Shown in pieces: positions 46,689 to 56,630 of a stretch of DNA of 64,000 bases (position 1 is the stretch's first letter; every line of letters begins with the position of its first letter). The stretch lies in the NCBI GenBank assembly GCA_013112715.1, contig JABFGB010000005.1, forward strand, positions 1 through 64,000, read 5' to 3'. This stretch comes from Chloroflexota bacterium (GTDB lineage: Bacteria > Chloroflexota > Anaerolineae > Aggregatilineales > J027). The notes beneath the pieces were generated by a model. The model was not told the origin of the DNA. It saw only the letters and a list, made by a program, of their open reading frames with translations, and ran no database searches. The translations under genes were made by a program, and so were the position numbers.

Positions 46689-48938
46689 GAGACTTTTAAT
46701 CGTCTGTAAGAGTTCGTTCTGGTCAAAAACTCCTTTCACAATATAGGCATCTGCGCCAGCCCTAAAGCCCATTTCTTTATTCTCCGGCGAATCCAACGAG
46801 GTAACTAAAATAATTGGCAAATTTTTGTACTGCGGATGTTTGCGAATTTGTGCTGTCAATTCAAATCCGTCCATCCAAGGCATCTGCACATCGGAAATGA
46901 GCAATTCGACTGGGGCGCTCTCCAACTTTTTCAACGCCTCAACCCCATGTGTCGCAGTGATGACTTCATACCCTGCCGCCTCCAAAATATTCTTCTGTAG
47001 GGTACGGGTCGTAATGCTATCATCTACCACCAAAATGCGGCGCTGCTGAGGGGCAGGCGGTGTCGGCGCGACAATCTGGCGACGGCGCACAGTACGGCTT
47101 TGGGCGCTTTTCAACAAGTCGCTTACGTTCAAGATAATCACCACGTCGCCATTGGCTAATATCGTGGCCCCGCTGATATTCCGCACCCGGCTGAATTCTG
47201 TGCTTAGATTGCGTACCATGACCTCTTGCTCGGCAAGAATATCATCCACCACCACCGCCAACCGCTTCTCAGCCGTCGCCAGAACCAATGCGAACTGGGC
47301 AGACATATTTTCTTGGGTAGGTCGTTCCAAAAGGTCGTTAAGAAAGGTAACGGGCATGACCTGACCATCCAGTGTTAACATTGGTTGACCTGTCATGCTA
47401 AATTCACTCTCTTGGTGATAATTGACCACGCGTGCCACCGAAACGCTGGGAATGGCATAGATTTCTTCACCCGATTTGACCATGATGCAATGCAGGGTAC
47501 TTAATGACACGGGCAAAGTTATCTCAAATCGCGTTCCGTCCCCGGGCTTGCTTTGGATAGACATTTGACCCTGCAAGGCTTCAACAGCCTGTCGCACCAC
47601 ATCCAAACCGACGCCGCGTCCTGAAATTTCACTGACCGTATCACGGGTGGTTATACCCGGTTGCAGCAGCAATTCGTAGACTTCGGATTCGCTGAGTTTT
47701 TCGGCATCCTCGCTAGAAATCAGACCCATCGTGACGGCCTTGCGCCGAGTACGTTCAGCATCAATGCCTCGGCCATCATCGGCTACCATCAAATGTACCC
47801 GGCTACCGCGCTGCACGAGTGATAGCAAAATAAGTCCCTGTGTAGGTTTGTCAACAGTGCCGCGCACCTCTGGCGTTTCAATGCCGTGATCTATCGCATT
47901 GCGGAGCAGGTGCATCACCGGGTCTTTAATTTTTTCCAAGACCTGACGATCTAACTCGACATGGGTGCCTGTTGTCTGGAACATCACTTCTTTGCCCAAA
48001 TCACGGGCGACATCACGCACCATGCGGCGAAAACCTGCGATAAGAGTCTCAAAGGGCAGCAGTCGCATCGCCCGTACACCCGATTGCAACCCCGATGCGG
48101 TTAAGCCTAGCGCGATGGCGTCATCCCGCAGATTATGTTCCAACTGCTGAATCAGTTGGGCCGAATTTTGCATATAATTCTGTGTGTCATGCAAAAATTC
48201 CAATAAATCGGCCCATACACCTAATGCTTCCGGTTTATCACCAGCGATTCGTAAGAGTTGAATATAGGCCGTCTGAACCGAGCGCCATTTTTTCTGCCAG
48301 CGACGATGCTTGTCGCGCAGTACCCGCAGTTGATCGGTGCGCTCTTCAATACTCATGTGCAGCGAGAGCAAATTGCTGGTCTCATTGAGCAGGGTATCGA
48401 GTTTGCCCAACCCAACGCGGATGGTCTCATCACGGCCTAGCGGAGCATCTGAGGCAGTGGGTTCCAATTCGTGGGTGATAATTGTGACGTTTGTATTGGT
48501 GGTTGCGGCTGGTGATTCGGATTGTTGGGATTTGGGATTGGTTAAGCCTCGCAGCGATGCCAGTAAGTTTTCTTGTTGAACTTCGCCCGTGCCACTGAGC
48601 AAAATTTCGATGGCATCCAAGCCGTCATATAGAATATCGGCGGCGGATGGAGTCAGGGCCAACGTCCCGCGCCGAAACTCCTCAAAAACCTCTTCCAGCG
48701 CATGGCCGATTTGCTCAATATCAGTGCTGCCAACGGTACGGGCCGCGCCCTTGATACTATGCGCTACACGAAACAACTCCCGCACAGTAGCTTCATATTG
48801 CTCACGCGGCATATCGGCGGCGGTTTCAAGTTCCAACAGCAGGCGGTTCATGGTATTGAGGTGTTCCGCCGCTTCCATCTGAAATAACTGCTGCAATTCG
48901 ATAGTTTGGCGCTTGGGTGATTGAGAGGGGTCACTCAT
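46680..48938 (-). CDS. Hybrid chemotaxis histidine kinase CheA with C-terminal receiver domain
   Basis: This 752-residue protein has an Hpt domain with phospho-accepting H60 (RVAHSIKGAAR), a linker, a HATPase core (MHLLRNAIDHGIE N-box, DDGRGID G1 box, GRGVGLDVV G2 box), a CheW-like regulatory domain and a C-terminal receiver (LVVDDS near 639, phospho-acceptor D683 in ISDVQMPWMDG). Fused CheA-REC proteins occur in alternative chemosensory systems such as Pil-Chp and Frz. The start overlaps the upstream methyltransferase by eight bases. No separate cheY is nearby. Confidence 0.95.
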   Translation of the reverse strand: MSDPSQSPKRQTIELQQLFQMEAAEHLNTMNRLLLELETAADMPREQYEATVRELFRVAHSIKGAARTVGSTDIEQIGHALEEVFEEFRRGTLALTPSAADILYDGLDAIEILLSGTGEVQQENLLASLRGLTNPKSQQSESPAATTNTNVTIITHELEPTASDAPLGRDETIRVGLGKLDTLLNETSNLLSLHMSIEERTDQLRVLRDKHRRWQKKWRSVQTAYIQLLRIAGDKPEALGVWADLLEFLHDTQNYMQNSAQLIQQLEHNLRDDAIALGLTASGLQSGVRAMRLLPFETLIAGFRRMVRDVARDLGKEVMFQTTGTHVELDRQVLEKIKDPVMHLLRNAIDHGIETPEVRGTVDKPTQGLILLSLVQRGSRVHLMVADDGRGIDAERTRRKAVTMGLISSEDAEKLSESEVYELLLQPGITTRDTVSEISGRGVGLDVVRQAVEALQGQMSIQSKPGDGTRFEITLPVSLSTLHCIMVKSGEEIYAIPSVSVARVVNYHQESEFSMTGQPMLTLDGQVMPVTFLNDLLERPTQENMSAQFALVLATAEKRLAVVVDDILAEQEVMVRNLSTEFSRVRNISGATILANGDVVIILNVSDLLKSAQSRTVRRRQIVAPTPPAPQQRRILVVDDSITTRTLQKNILEAAGYEVITATHGVEALKKLESAPVELLISDVQMPWMDGFELTAQIRKHPQYKNLPIILVTSLDSPENKEMGFRAGADAYIVKGVFDQNELLQTIKSLLH

Positions 48939-49677
48939 GTGTTTTTTTCCTCAGCACCAATGTCAAATCATCCCCCGGTACGCCGAGTAAAGGCCGTTTA
49001 TCTGTACCACCGAAACATTCCACTACTTCAAATCCGGTCATCTCAGCTAGCAAAGTAATTTCACTCAAACTGGAATGCCGATAGCGCATCACTTGGTCTG
49101 TGGATAAGCGTGTTTCAATTTGGTGGATGGGGTCAAACGTTCGTCCCGTGCCTGCCCACTCCAGTCCCTCGCCTGAATTACAGGGGGTCAATCCTAATTG
49201 GCGCACGGTTGGCAAGATCGTATCAAAAGCAAAATAACCACCGGGGAGAAGATGGTCGGCCAATCGTCGCAAGAAGTTTAATTGGTCAGATTGTGTCAAT
49301 AAAGCCGGAAAAGCCCAATCTGCCATCAGCGCCAACGCGAATCGTTGTTCCAGTTCCAATTCCACTATATCTTGTAGATAAAATTCGACTCTGGCCCTCA
49401 CATCGTCGGGTAGTTCACCAATATGTTGAACCGCCCGACTGAGAAAATGGGGGTTGATGTCCACCGCTGCGACAGTATAGCCAGCGAGGATCAGTTGACG
49501 GGTAATTCGTCCGTTGCCACAGGCCAATTCCAAAATGGGGGTGTGAGGGGCATAATTCGCGGCGCACCATTCCCAAAACGGCCAATCATCTAGCCAATCA
49601 ATCGGTTTCCGCTCATCCCATATTTCGGCTGGATAATCCTTCCAGCCAGATTGTTGACCGCTGTCGCTGATGGACAT
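48931..49677 (-). CDS. Class I SAM-dependent methyltransferase in the chemosensory operon
   Basis: This 248-residue protein has ELACGNGRITRQLILAG (SAM-binding motif I), VAAVDINPHFL (motif II) and GGYFAFDTILP. It is a Methyltransf_25-like small-molecule methyltransferase. It does not show the CheR N-terminal helical domain or CheR motif pattern, so it is probably not the receptor methyltransferase. It is embedded between an MCP gene and cheA with an eight-base overlap, which makes the placement interesting. The substrate is unknown. Confidence 0.85.
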   Translation of the reverse strand: MSISDSGQQSGWKDYPAEIWDERKPIDWLDDWPFWEWCAANYAPHTPILELACGNGRITRQLILAGYTVAAVDINPHFLSRAVQHIGELPDDVRARVEFYLQDIVELELEQRFALALMADWAFPALLTQSDQLNFLRRLADHLLPGGYFAFDTILPTVRQLGLTPCNSGEGLEWAGTGRTFDPIHQIETRLSTDQVMRYRHSSLSEITLLAEMTGFEVVECFGGTDKRPLLGVPGDDLTLVLRKKTHE

Positions 49678-49686
49678 CTACAACCC

Positions 49687-50961
49687 CTATGTGCGATAGC
49701 CCTGTACCATCTCATTTAATTTCCGCGCCATCGTTCCTAAATCACGTGCAGCCCGTTCTACAGCCATTGTACTCGCGTTCGTTTGTCCGGTGGCTTGACG
49801 AATCCGATTCATGGCCGCGCTGAGTTGATCCATCCCCACCGCTTGTTGACGGGTACTCGCCGCGATTTGCACAGCGGCATAGGCGGCTTCTTCAATCAAT
49901 TTCGCCAGCCCACGAATACTTTCCCCGGCACTGTTCACTAATTGCACACCAGTATCTACCCCTTTGGTGCCTTCCTCGGTGACCATAACGGCGCTGTTGG
50001 TGGCCTGTTGAATCTCGCTTAGAATGTCGCGCACTTGGGCAGTAGCCTCGCGGCTTTGTTCGGCTAGATTACGCACTTCCATTGCCACGACAGCAAACCC
50101 TTTGCCTTCTTCGCCCGCCCGTGCCGCTTCAACGGAGGCATTTAGCGCCAGCAATTTACTCTGATCTGCCAACGCCGAAACCGTCGCAATGATCTCCCCA
50201 ATTTGCTGCGTATGCTCCGACAGCACCAAAATATTGTCAGCGATGCCCTCTACACGCTGTCGAATCAACGCCATACCATTGATGGCCTCGGTAACCGCCT
50301 GCTCACCTGTTTTGGAAACTTGCACCGAATTTTGGGCCATTTGGGCGACGGCGGCAGCGCGTTCGGCGGTTTCCGTCACGGTTGCCCGAACTTCTTGGAC
50401 GGTGCTGCTGGTTTGCATGACACTGGCATCTTGATCGCTGACCGTCGCAATTTGTTCATTGGTCGCGGTCAAAATATCGTCGGCGACTTTGGCGGCATTT
50501 TCGGCGACCGATTGAATTTGGTGGAGGGTCGTTTGCAATTGGGCCACCACAGCGTTCATGCCCTTTGCCAAACTGACAATCGGCCCGTTCTTAGCCTCAT
50601 CCGCCGCCGAAAATTCAACTCTGCTACTTAGATCACCCGCTTGGACCCTACGAGTAAACTGGTCAATTGCCCCCCAAAGCTGTTCAGGCGTCTGGGCTTT
50701 TTGCATCATCGCTTCCATGCGCGGGCGCACCAACCAACGTGCCGCCGCCCAACCTGAACCGACACCTGCCACTGCTAATGAGACCGTCCACCCCAGCAAA
50801 CGGCCTTTCAAGTCGTCGTTGATACTTGACCCCGTAAACAAAACCATAACGACTGTCGTCAACAGCGAGGGCAGTCCCCCTAAGACCATCAAAAGGGCAC
50901 GGGTCAAATTCCACAGACGGGTGTGCAGGACGGCATAAGAACTTTCAGCAACGGGCAGCAT
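49687..50961 (-). CDS. Methyl-accepting chemotaxis protein, two-helix membrane type
   Basis: This 424-residue receptor has two hydrophobic segments (about 20-45 and 55-80) with almost no extracytoplasmic loop, a short HAMP-like region, and a long coiled-coil signalling domain. The conserved hairpin tip is [20 protein letters not shown]. The kinase CheA and adaptor CheW bind this tip. The lack of a periplasmic sensor suggests that it detects membrane or cytoplasmic signals. Its ATG directly abuts the TAG of the upstream receptor gene. Confidence 0.95.
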   Translation of the reverse strand: MLPVAESSYAVLHTRLWNLTRALLMVLGGLPSLLTTVVMVLFTGSSINDDLKGRLLGWTVSLAVAGVGSGWAAARWLVRPRMEAMMQKAQTPEQLWGAIDQFTRRVQAGDLSSRVEFSAADEAKNGPIVSLAKGMNAVVAQLQTTLHQIQSVAENAAKVADDILTATNEQIATVSDQDASVMQTSSTVQEVRATVTETAERAAAVAQMAQNSVQVSKTGEQAVTEAINGMALIRQRVEGIADNILVLSEHTQQIGEIIATVSALADQSKLLALNASVEAARAGEEGKGFAVVAMEVRNLAEQSREATAQVRDILSEIQQATNSAVMVTEEGTKGVDTGVQLVNSAGESIRGLAKLIEEAAYAAVQIAASTRQQAVGMDQLSAAMNRIRQATGQTNASTMAVERAARDLGTMARKLNEMVQGYRT

Positions 50962-52434
50962 CTAACTTACTCCTGCGTGCGATTCGGATTGAAAAATAGT
51001 TGCCATTAATTTGCCAGACAAACGGCTCAAATCCTGCGAAATATTCTCGGCCATACGGGTCGAGGCTTGATTTTGCATGGCGACTTGGTCAAGACTTTGC
51101 ATCGCAGTTCCTAGACGGCGCACCCCATCCGACTGCAAATCTATTGAGCTTAAGATTGCCTTGGCTGCCATATCGCCACGTGCAATGGTTTCATAGAGAC
51201 TGGCGATCACCGCCCCAGCTTCTTCGGCTTGATTTAAACCCGCCTCAACCCCCTGTGCGCCAGATTCAGTGGCATCAACTGCCAGTGAAATCGCCTGTTG
51301 AATCTCTTTGAGTACCGTCCGTACATCCCCAGTGGCTCGCCGCGATTGTTCAGCAAGGTCGCGTACCTCCTCAGCCACAATGCTAAAACCGCGCCCCTGT
51401 TCACCCGCCCGTGCTGCTTCAATTTGGGCATTCAGGGCTAGAAAATTGGATTGGGTCGCAATATCCGAGACGGAGGTAATAATTTGGCTGATATGCCGTA
51501 AATGCAGCGCCAGTTGACCAATCGTTTGCCCCACCATTAAGACCGATTCACGAGTATAGCGCATTCCCTCCAGCGCCGCCTGAATGGTCTCATTGCCATT
51601 TTGAGCCACACTAACCGCCTGTTGTGCCAAATGGGTCATTTCGTCCGCTTTTGACCGTGCTTGTAAGGCTAGATAGCGAAAATCATCCAATTCTCGATTG
51701 GCTTCTGCCACCACATTCGTCTGCTGGTCAGCCCGTGAGGACTGCTGTGTTGTAATGCTGTGAATTGTTCCGGCAGCTTGGTCAAGCTGTTTGGCTGTGT
51801 CGCCAATCTGTTCGGCCAAAATCGCTAACCCAGCATTGGTGACAGTAGCCGCTTGCGCCGTCGTAAGGTGTGGGGCGATGGTCGGGATGATGGGTTGCCG
51901 ACGTTGATTAAACAATCCGAAAATTATTATCATGCCTGTGAACAGAGCTAATGGGCTTAAGACATCAGCGGAAAAGTCGAGCGATTGATTGAGAAAGCGG
52001 GTCACAATAATCCAACCCATCCCCAAGAGGCCCGACCACGAAACCAGCGACGCTATACCACGCAGCAGGATGATATAACCCCAAATCAACACGCCAAACG
52101 GCACCACCGTCAACCAATCCGCTGCTCCCACAAACAACAGAGCAAGGCTATAGGTGATAATTTGTCCACCGATCAGGGCGTCCGGGGCATATGCTGACAA
52201 ACGCGAATAATTAAGCGCGACGGGGGCAATCGAGAGGGTGATTAACGCCAGCACTGCTGGGGCGAGAGTGACATGATCCAACGCAACCATCAAGCACAGC
52301 CACACCAACAGGCCATTTAATGCAGCAACATCTACCAAAAATTGACGATTTTCCTCCCCGTTTCGCCATGCTGCCAACACTTGTGACCAGCGAGGCAAAC
52401 GTTGGGGCGTATCTAATTGATTTTTTGGGGTCAT
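50962..52434 (-). CDS. Methyl-accepting chemotaxis protein, polytopic N-terminus
   Basis: This 490-residue receptor has about six hydrophobic segments in its first 185 residues (for example [28 protein letters not shown] and [14 protein letters not shown]). A coiled-coil signalling domain follows with hairpin tip [20 protein letters not shown]. The polytopic membrane part resembles sensors of energy or membrane state. It overlaps cheW by four bases and directly precedes the second receptor gene. Confidence 0.95.
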   Translation of the reverse strand: MTPKNQLDTPQRLPRWSQVLAAWRNGEENRQFLVDVAALNGLLVWLCLMVALDHVTLAPAVLALITLSIAPVALNYSRLSAYAPDALIGGQIITYSLALLFVGAADWLTVVPFGVLIWGYIILLRGIASLVSWSGLLGMGWIIVTRFLNQSLDFSADVLSPLALFTGMIIIFGLFNQRRQPIIPTIAPHLTTAQAATVTNAGLAILAEQIGDTAKQLDQAAGTIHSITTQQSSRADQQTNVVAEANRELDDFRYLALQARSKADEMTHLAQQAVSVAQNGNETIQAALEGMRYTRESVLMVGQTIGQLALHLRHISQIITSVSDIATQSNFLALNAQIEAARAGEQGRGFSIVAEEVRDLAEQSRRATGDVRTVLKEIQQAISLAVDATESGAQGVEAGLNQAEEAGAVIASLYETIARGDMAAKAILSSIDLQSDGVRRLGTAMQSLDQVAMQNQASTRMAENISQDLSRLSGKLMATIFQSESHAGVS

Positions 52435-53012
52435 GCGGGTTCCTCAAAAATCCGCAGGCGCGGGTCACGGAACAAACGATCAATATCTAATAAGATTAAT
52501 CCCGTTGGCATCACTCCCGCAATTCCGACAGCGGATTCTTGGTTGGCAAAAGCACTCGGCGGGAGCATATGGACGGCCTCAACACTTTCGACCAATAATG
52601 CTATTTCCAATCCGGCCCCTTCGACCACAATCAGCATGGCAGGCGCGGCGTCGGCAATATCCAGTTCATAAAAACGGCGTAAATCGAGAACGCTAGTTAT
52701 GCGACCATTGAGATTGGTGACTCCCCGATAATAACTTGGGACACAGGGCATCGGGGTCAGGCGGCGCAACGGCGCAATGGCCCGCACATGTCGAACTGAG
52801 AGGGCGTAATGTTCAGCGGCAAGTCGGAATGTCAAATAAGGTTGTAGTGCTTGGGCAGCAGTTGGGGAGATAGGCGCTTTGGCAAATTGTTGGGCACGGC
52901 GTTCAAGCACTTTTGTCCGTGCTTCGGGGGTCGTTTCGCCCTCATCCAACAAGGACGAAATTTCAGCAAGGGTCTGGCGGATAATATCCCAATCAAGTGT
53001 TGGTTGGCTCAC
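52431..53012 (-). CDS. CheW-like chemotaxis adaptor
   Basis: This 193-residue protein consists of an N-terminal helical part (about 1-50) and a CheW fold with the conserved [19 protein letters not shown] segment that contacts CheA and receptors. It couples the two MCPs to the CheA-REC kinase. The start is GTG 53012. Just upstream lies a 39-bp perfect palindrome that could control entry of transcription into the operon. Confidence 0.94.
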   Translation of the reverse strand: MSQPTLDWDIIRQTLAEISSLLDEGETTPEARTKVLERRAQQFAKAPISPTAAQALQPYLTFRLAAEHYALSVRHVRAIAPLRRLTPMPCVPSYYRGVTNLNGRITSVLDLRRFYELDIADAAPAMLIVVEGAGLEIALLVESVEAVHMLPPSAFANQESAVGIAGVMPTGLILLDIDRLFRDPRLRIFEEPA

Positions 53013-53015
53013 GAC

Positions 53016-53054
53016 ATAATGCTCTCAATAGTTTGAAACTATTGAGAGCATTAT
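53016..53054. promoter_or_regulatory. Perfect 39-bp palindrome between the DtxR-like gene and cheW
   Basis: Two 19-base arms (53016-53034 and 53036-53054) are perfectly complementary around a single G at 53035. The core is GTTT-G-AAAC and the outer ends are ATAAT/ATTAT. The right arm includes the stop codon of the upstream gene. No T-tract follows on the minus strand, so it is not a textbook terminator. It could be an operator, an mRNA-stabilising hairpin or a processing site. Confidence 0.85.
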
Positions 53055-53725
53055 AGCGAATTTTCTGGTTTCGACACCCGCAGCGTCCCAGCAAGCTCCG
53101 TTCCAATCACCTGTTCACCACGGCCCACCCGCAACCGCAGCGGCCCATTAAACGGCGCCCGTGCTACCAATTCTATTTTTTGTCCCGGTACAAGTTCCAG
53201 TTCGGCCAGATAGCAGAGTTTTTCAGGGTCGTGGGTATTGACACGGCTAATCACATATTCTGCTGGCGGGGTGCATTCGGTGAGAGGGCGGTCATATAAA
53301 ACAGGCATTACCCCCTCTTCACTCGGAATCGGTTCGCCGTGTGGACAGCGTTTGGGATAGCCTGCCATTTTTTCCATACGTGAGGCAAGGCGATCTGTCA
53401 CTACTGCGCCAAGCGCATCGGCTTCATCATGGACTTCATGCCAGCCAAAGCCCATCACGCTGACCAAGAAGGCTTCTGCGAGACGATGCCGCCGGATAGA
53501 TTTAAGTGCCTCTCGCTCGCCACGCTCAGTCAATTTCATGCCTTGATATGGCTCGTGGTCAATGAAGCCTAATTCGCGCAGTCGGGACGCCATGCGGGCA
53601 ACAGCAGGCGCAGAAACACCCAATCGCTCGGCTAGAGCAGAGGTGCTGACAAATGGTTCATCTTGGTAAGCGGCAATCCGATAGGCTTCCGCGAGATATT
53701 CTTGCATGACGGGGCTTATGGACAT
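53051..53725 (-). CDS. DtxR/MntR-type metal-dependent transcriptional regulator
   Basis: This 224-residue protein has an N-terminal winged helix (VSTSALAERLGVSAPAVARMASRLRELG), a dimerisation and metal-binding domain (RRHRLAEAFLVSVMG...HDEADALGAVVTDRL), and a C-terminal SH3-like FeoA domain. Family members repress metal uptake or oxidative-stress genes when bound to iron or manganese. No transporter is adjacent, so the target genes are elsewhere. It may be co-transcribed with the chemosensory operon, subject to the palindrome in between. Confidence 0.94.
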   Translation of the reverse strand: MSISPVMQEYLAEAYRIAAYQDEPFVSTSALAERLGVSAPAVARMASRLRELGFIDHEPYQGMKLTERGEREALKSIRRHRLAEAFLVSVMGFGWHEVHDEADALGAVVTDRLASRMEKMAGYPKRCPHGEPIPSEEGVMPVLYDRPLTECTPPAEYVISRVNTHDPEKLCYLAELELVPGQKIELVARAPFNGPLRLRVGRGEQVIGTELAGTLRVSKPENSL

Positions 53726-53770
53726 GTTTGTAATTTCCAGTACAGCGTTGTCTAAACTACCACAGCCCCT

Positions 53771-53799
53771 ATCATAATAAATTTACGGATTTTTTGCAA
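53771..53799 (-). promoter_or_regulatory. Putative promoter of the DtxR-like regulator
   Basis: On the minus strand TTGCAA (53794-53799) is followed after 17 bp by TATGAT (complement of 53771-53776), leaving a leader of about 40 bases before the ATG. I see no clear metal box. Confidence 0.5.
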
Positions 53800-53809
53800 A
53801 AATATTTGC

Positions 53810-54670
53810 TTAATTATTCGCCAGAGCCTGTCGGACTATTTCCGCCACTCGTTCCGGCGCTTCCCACTGCGGAAAATGCCCAATTTCATTCATCGGGAAA
53901 TAGTGGGTATCGGGGCGCCGTTCCAAGATCGCGTTGGCAATACTCGGCACAGCTACCGGGTCACGCTGTCCCCAAATGACTGTTAGCGGCGCGGTATGGG
54001 CCTTAAGCGCGTCCAGCCAAGTGTGTTCGTGGATTTTACGCTCCCGCAAGTAGCGAATCAGCAAATGATAAATCCCCATGCCATCGTTATATTGAATCAG
54101 CGACCAGAACTCATCAATTTCGGTAGCCGTCAAAGGGGTGGCAAATAATTTCCCAAATTGGCGGGCAAAGGCGGGTTTACGGATCAGCCGCAGACCTGTC
54201 ACGATTGGCCCGATGACCGGATGCAAGAGTAATTTTTGGGTAATGAGAGGGCGATAATCATCCAGCAGCACACTCCCGTTGAGCATCACCAGTTTGGTAA
54301 TTTCCGGCTGTCCGCGCTGCATCACCTCCAATGTCACGGAATCACCCATGTCGTGTGCAACCAAGAGGGTTTTTGTAAGGCCAAAATGCTGGGCTACTGT
54401 TTGGGTAATCTCGGCCTGCTCAAACAAAGAATAAGGATGCTGACGTGGCTTATCCGAAAATCCGTATCCCAAGAAGTCAAAGAAAATCAGTTTAAATTGG
54501 TTTTCGAGCAGTAGGGCAATCCGCGCATAATCGTAGCTAGAAGTCGGGAAGCCGTGCAGAAACAAAATTGGCTCACCGCTACCCTGTGTTCGCACAAAAA
54601 TCCGATGGCCTTTGAAAGAGAGGTAGTCACCTGTTTGTCGCCATTCAGTAGGCGTAAGCGTCTTGGTCAT
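53810..54670 (-). CDS. Alpha/beta hydrolase, haloalkane dehalogenase/epoxide hydrolase-like
   Basis: This 286-residue protein has the fold motifs LFLHGFPTSSYDYA, FFDFLGYGFSDKP and the nucleophile elbow VAHDMGDS, in which the nucleophile is Asp107. An Asp nucleophile is typical of haloalkane dehalogenases and epoxide hydrolases, not esterases. The late GHFPQWEAP provides the His. It overlaps the upstream TPR/membrane-protein gene by four bases. The substrate is unknown. Confidence 0.9.
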   Translation of the reverse strand: MTKTLTPTEWRQTGDYLSFKGHRIFVRTQGSGEPILFLHGFPTSSYDYARIALLLENQFKLIFFDFLGYGFSDKPRQHPYSLFEQAEITQTVAQHFGLTKTLLVAHDMGDSVTLEVMQRGQPEITKLVMLNGSVLLDDYRPLITQKLLLHPVIGPIVTGLRLIRKPAFARQFGKLFATPLTATEIDEFWSLIQYNDGMGIYHLLIRYLRERKIHEHTWLDALKAHTAPLTVIWGQRDPVAVPSIANAILERRPDTHYFPMNEIGHFPQWEAPERVAEIVRQALANN

Positions 54671-55398
54671 TGGGCATTCTCACGTGGGGGGCGGGTTGGC
54701 GTCGGCGGGTTTAGGGTTAACCAGATGCTGGTAGCCCGCTGCTGCTGTGAATCCATAATCACGGCGTTGGTTCCACTGATACTCGTCGCAGTTTGGGCAT
54801 TTGACCCCAAAGGCTCATCACCACTCGTCAGCAGTACCATCGCCAGTAGCGCCCCTGCTACAATGACAAAAACCCCCACCAGTGTAAAGGCCATAAATCT
54901 ACGTCGGCGTTTCGATTTTTGTTTGCTTTTGAGCGCATCTTCCTTAACCTCGCTACCGATCCAATTGGGCATGGCGAATTCCGACTTTACATCCACTTTG
55001 ACTTTGGAGGTAGGCGGACGGGGGGGCAGCAGTTGGGTCGGATGTGCTTCTTGGGTCGGATAGGGGTCTTCGGTAACTTCTGTGGTTGGCTCGACTTCTG
55101 GCTCAGGTTTTCGCAGTGGCGATGGTGAAGGTTTAGCCAAAGGTTGTGCAGGTTGGGGACGTGGGACAGCAATTCTGTGTTGGGCGGCTAATTTTAATGC
55201 AGCAGTGCTTTGCGGATTGACCTTGAGGGCATGGCGCACACTGGCAACCAATTCTTCCCGATTGGCCGCGCACAACGCCATATAGACCCACGCCCGTTCG
55301 TTGTCGCGGTCATCAGCTAAAATGGTAAGCAACTGCTTGCGTGCCTCCACCTTTTTGCCTGTTTTAATTAACGCCACCACCTGCTCTAAGTCACTCAA
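54667..55398 (-). CDS. TPR-like N-terminus, proline-rich linker, single-pass membrane protein
   Basis: This protein of about 243 residues has a helical N-terminus (VVALIKTGKKVEARKQLLTIL, then RAWVYMALCAANREELV) resembling the TPR units at 1136-2167. A Pro/Glu-rich linker and a Lys/Arg-rich KSKQKSKRRRR stop follow, then one membrane helix and a short exported tail. TTG 55398 has GAGGAG eight bases upstream, so I prefer it to the in-frame GTG nine bases earlier. The shared architecture with the other gene suggests a family of inner-membrane TPR anchors in this organism. The function is unknown. Confidence 0.7.
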   Translation of the reverse strand: MSDLEQVVALIKTGKKVEARKQLLTILADDRDNERAWVYMALCAANREELVASVRHALKVNPQSTAALKLAAQHRIAVPRPQPAQPLAKPSPSPLRKPEPEVEPTTEVTEDPYPTQEAHPTQLLPPRPPTSKVKVDVKSEFAMPNWIGSEVKEDALKSKQKSKRRRRFMAFTLVGVFVIVAGALLAMVLLTSGDEPLGSNAQTATSISGTNAVIMDSQQQRATSIWLTLNPPTPTRPPRENAQ

Positions 55399-55522
55399 CA
55401 GACCCACTCCTCACGAATTTTATGATTTCGCCCATTTATTATAATCGGCTTTGCGTTGCCGTGCAGAAAAAGTTATCCTTGCTAATCATGATTATGCTGT
55501 TATGGACTGGTGGGGAAAAGCT

Positions 55523-56596
55523 ATGACCCAAATTTATCTCGTGCATTCTACCGATGACGCTGCTTTTGCCGAACGCCTCGCCGCCGATTTGAAGGCTGAA
55601 GGCTTAGATGTGCCAATAGGCGACCCCGATACCAACGCCCAATTTGCTGCCCTCCACCGCGCCACTCATGTGATTGTCGTACTATCGGAAGCCGCGCTTA
55701 AAGACCCCCAACTGATTTCGACTTTGAGTACAACCGCTGATCTCAAGCAGAAAGTAGTAGCGGTTCGGACTGGCCCAATTAAAACCATGCCCCGTCAGCT
55801 AAAAGGCATACCGCTCGATTTTTCTGACCCCGAAGCGTATCAAGACTCGTTTGATGCTCTGATGGATGACCTAAAACCACCCGTCAAACAAGAACCTGTC
55901 TTGCCCGAAGAAATTCAAGCAGCACTCCGTAATGATGATCCAATCGCTCGTCGAGACGCTGTTACCGCCCTCGGCATGTTACGTAACAGCCATGACGTGG
56001 AGGTCCGTGACCTTGCTGAACAAACCCTGCGTGATCTGGCTTTCAAAGACCCGGAATCCAATATTAAAGCAGTGGCCCGCAGTACCCTACAGTTATTTCA
56101 AGGGATGACACCAGAAACCGATATTCCACAAATCATTACCCACCGAGGTACACCAGATGAGATCACAACCGAAGCGGCTCCGGCCAGCAGCCCATCACCT
56201 GCCGTCCAACAACCCTCGGTAGCTAAGACTGTCAACACCATCGCTCTGTGGAAATCACCCCAGTGGAAGATTGTACCTGCCTTTGGCTTTGTCATCGCTA
56301 TTTTGGCAGCGTTAGCAGGTCAAAACATCGGCTACGCCATTGCGGGCGCGTTGGTCTGGTTGATTTTCCCGTACCTAAATGTGGTCATTCGGGATGGAGG
56401 GCGTATGGAATGGGATATGCCTGCCCCAGTGGTTGCGGGAAGCCTTATCGGGTTGGTTTTTGGGATTATCGGGATGCTAATCGGCAGTCTCTTTAGTGGG
56501 GTGGATGGCATGGATGTGGTGATTGCAGCGGTCAGCGGTAGTGTTTCCGGTGGGTTTATTGGCTGGTTATCCTCGCTGCACTGTGTTAGCGTTTAG
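55523..56596 (+). CDS. TIR-domain protein with HEAT-like repeats and C-terminal membrane helices
   Basis: This protein of about 357 residues starts at ATG 55523 after a GGGGA site. Residues 1-120 form a TIR-like domain (IYLVHSTDDAAFAERLAADL, then VIVVLSEAALKDP). HEAT-like helical repeats follow at about 135-200 (ARRDAVTALGMLRNS). The C-terminal part has three to four hydrophobic segments. Bacterial TIRs often cleave NAD in phage defence, but I cannot confirm the catalytic Glu. Membrane attachment of a TIR is unusual. No other defence gene is adjacent. Confidence 0.8.
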   Translation: MTQIYLVHSTDDAAFAERLAADLKAEGLDVPIGDPDTNAQFAALHRATHVIVVLSEAALKDPQLISTLSTTADLKQKVVAVRTGPIKTMPRQLKGIPLDFSDPEAYQDSFDALMDDLKPPVKQEPVLPEEIQAALRNDDPIARRDAVTALGMLRNSHDVEVRDLAEQTLRDLAFKDPESNIKAVARSTLQLFQGMTPETDIPQIITHRGTPDEITTEAAPASSPSPAVQQPSVAKTVNTIALWKSPQWKIVPAFGFVIAILAALAGQNIGYAIAGALVWLIFPYLNVVIRDGGRMEWDMPAPVVAGSLIGLVFGIIGMLIGSLFSGVDGMDVVIAAVSGSVSGGFIGWLSSLHCVSV

Positions 56597-56630
56597 GGTC
56601 TATTGGCACTGACTTTGTGAATTGACCCGA

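Noticed and set aside
48931-49677. CheR receptor methyltransferase
   Set aside because: It lacks the CheR N-terminal helices and motif order and fits a general class I methyltransferase.
55523-56596. A phage-defence island around the TIR gene
   Set aside because: Neighbours are a glycosyltransferase and a TPR/membrane protein; no nuclease, helicase or toxin partner is present.
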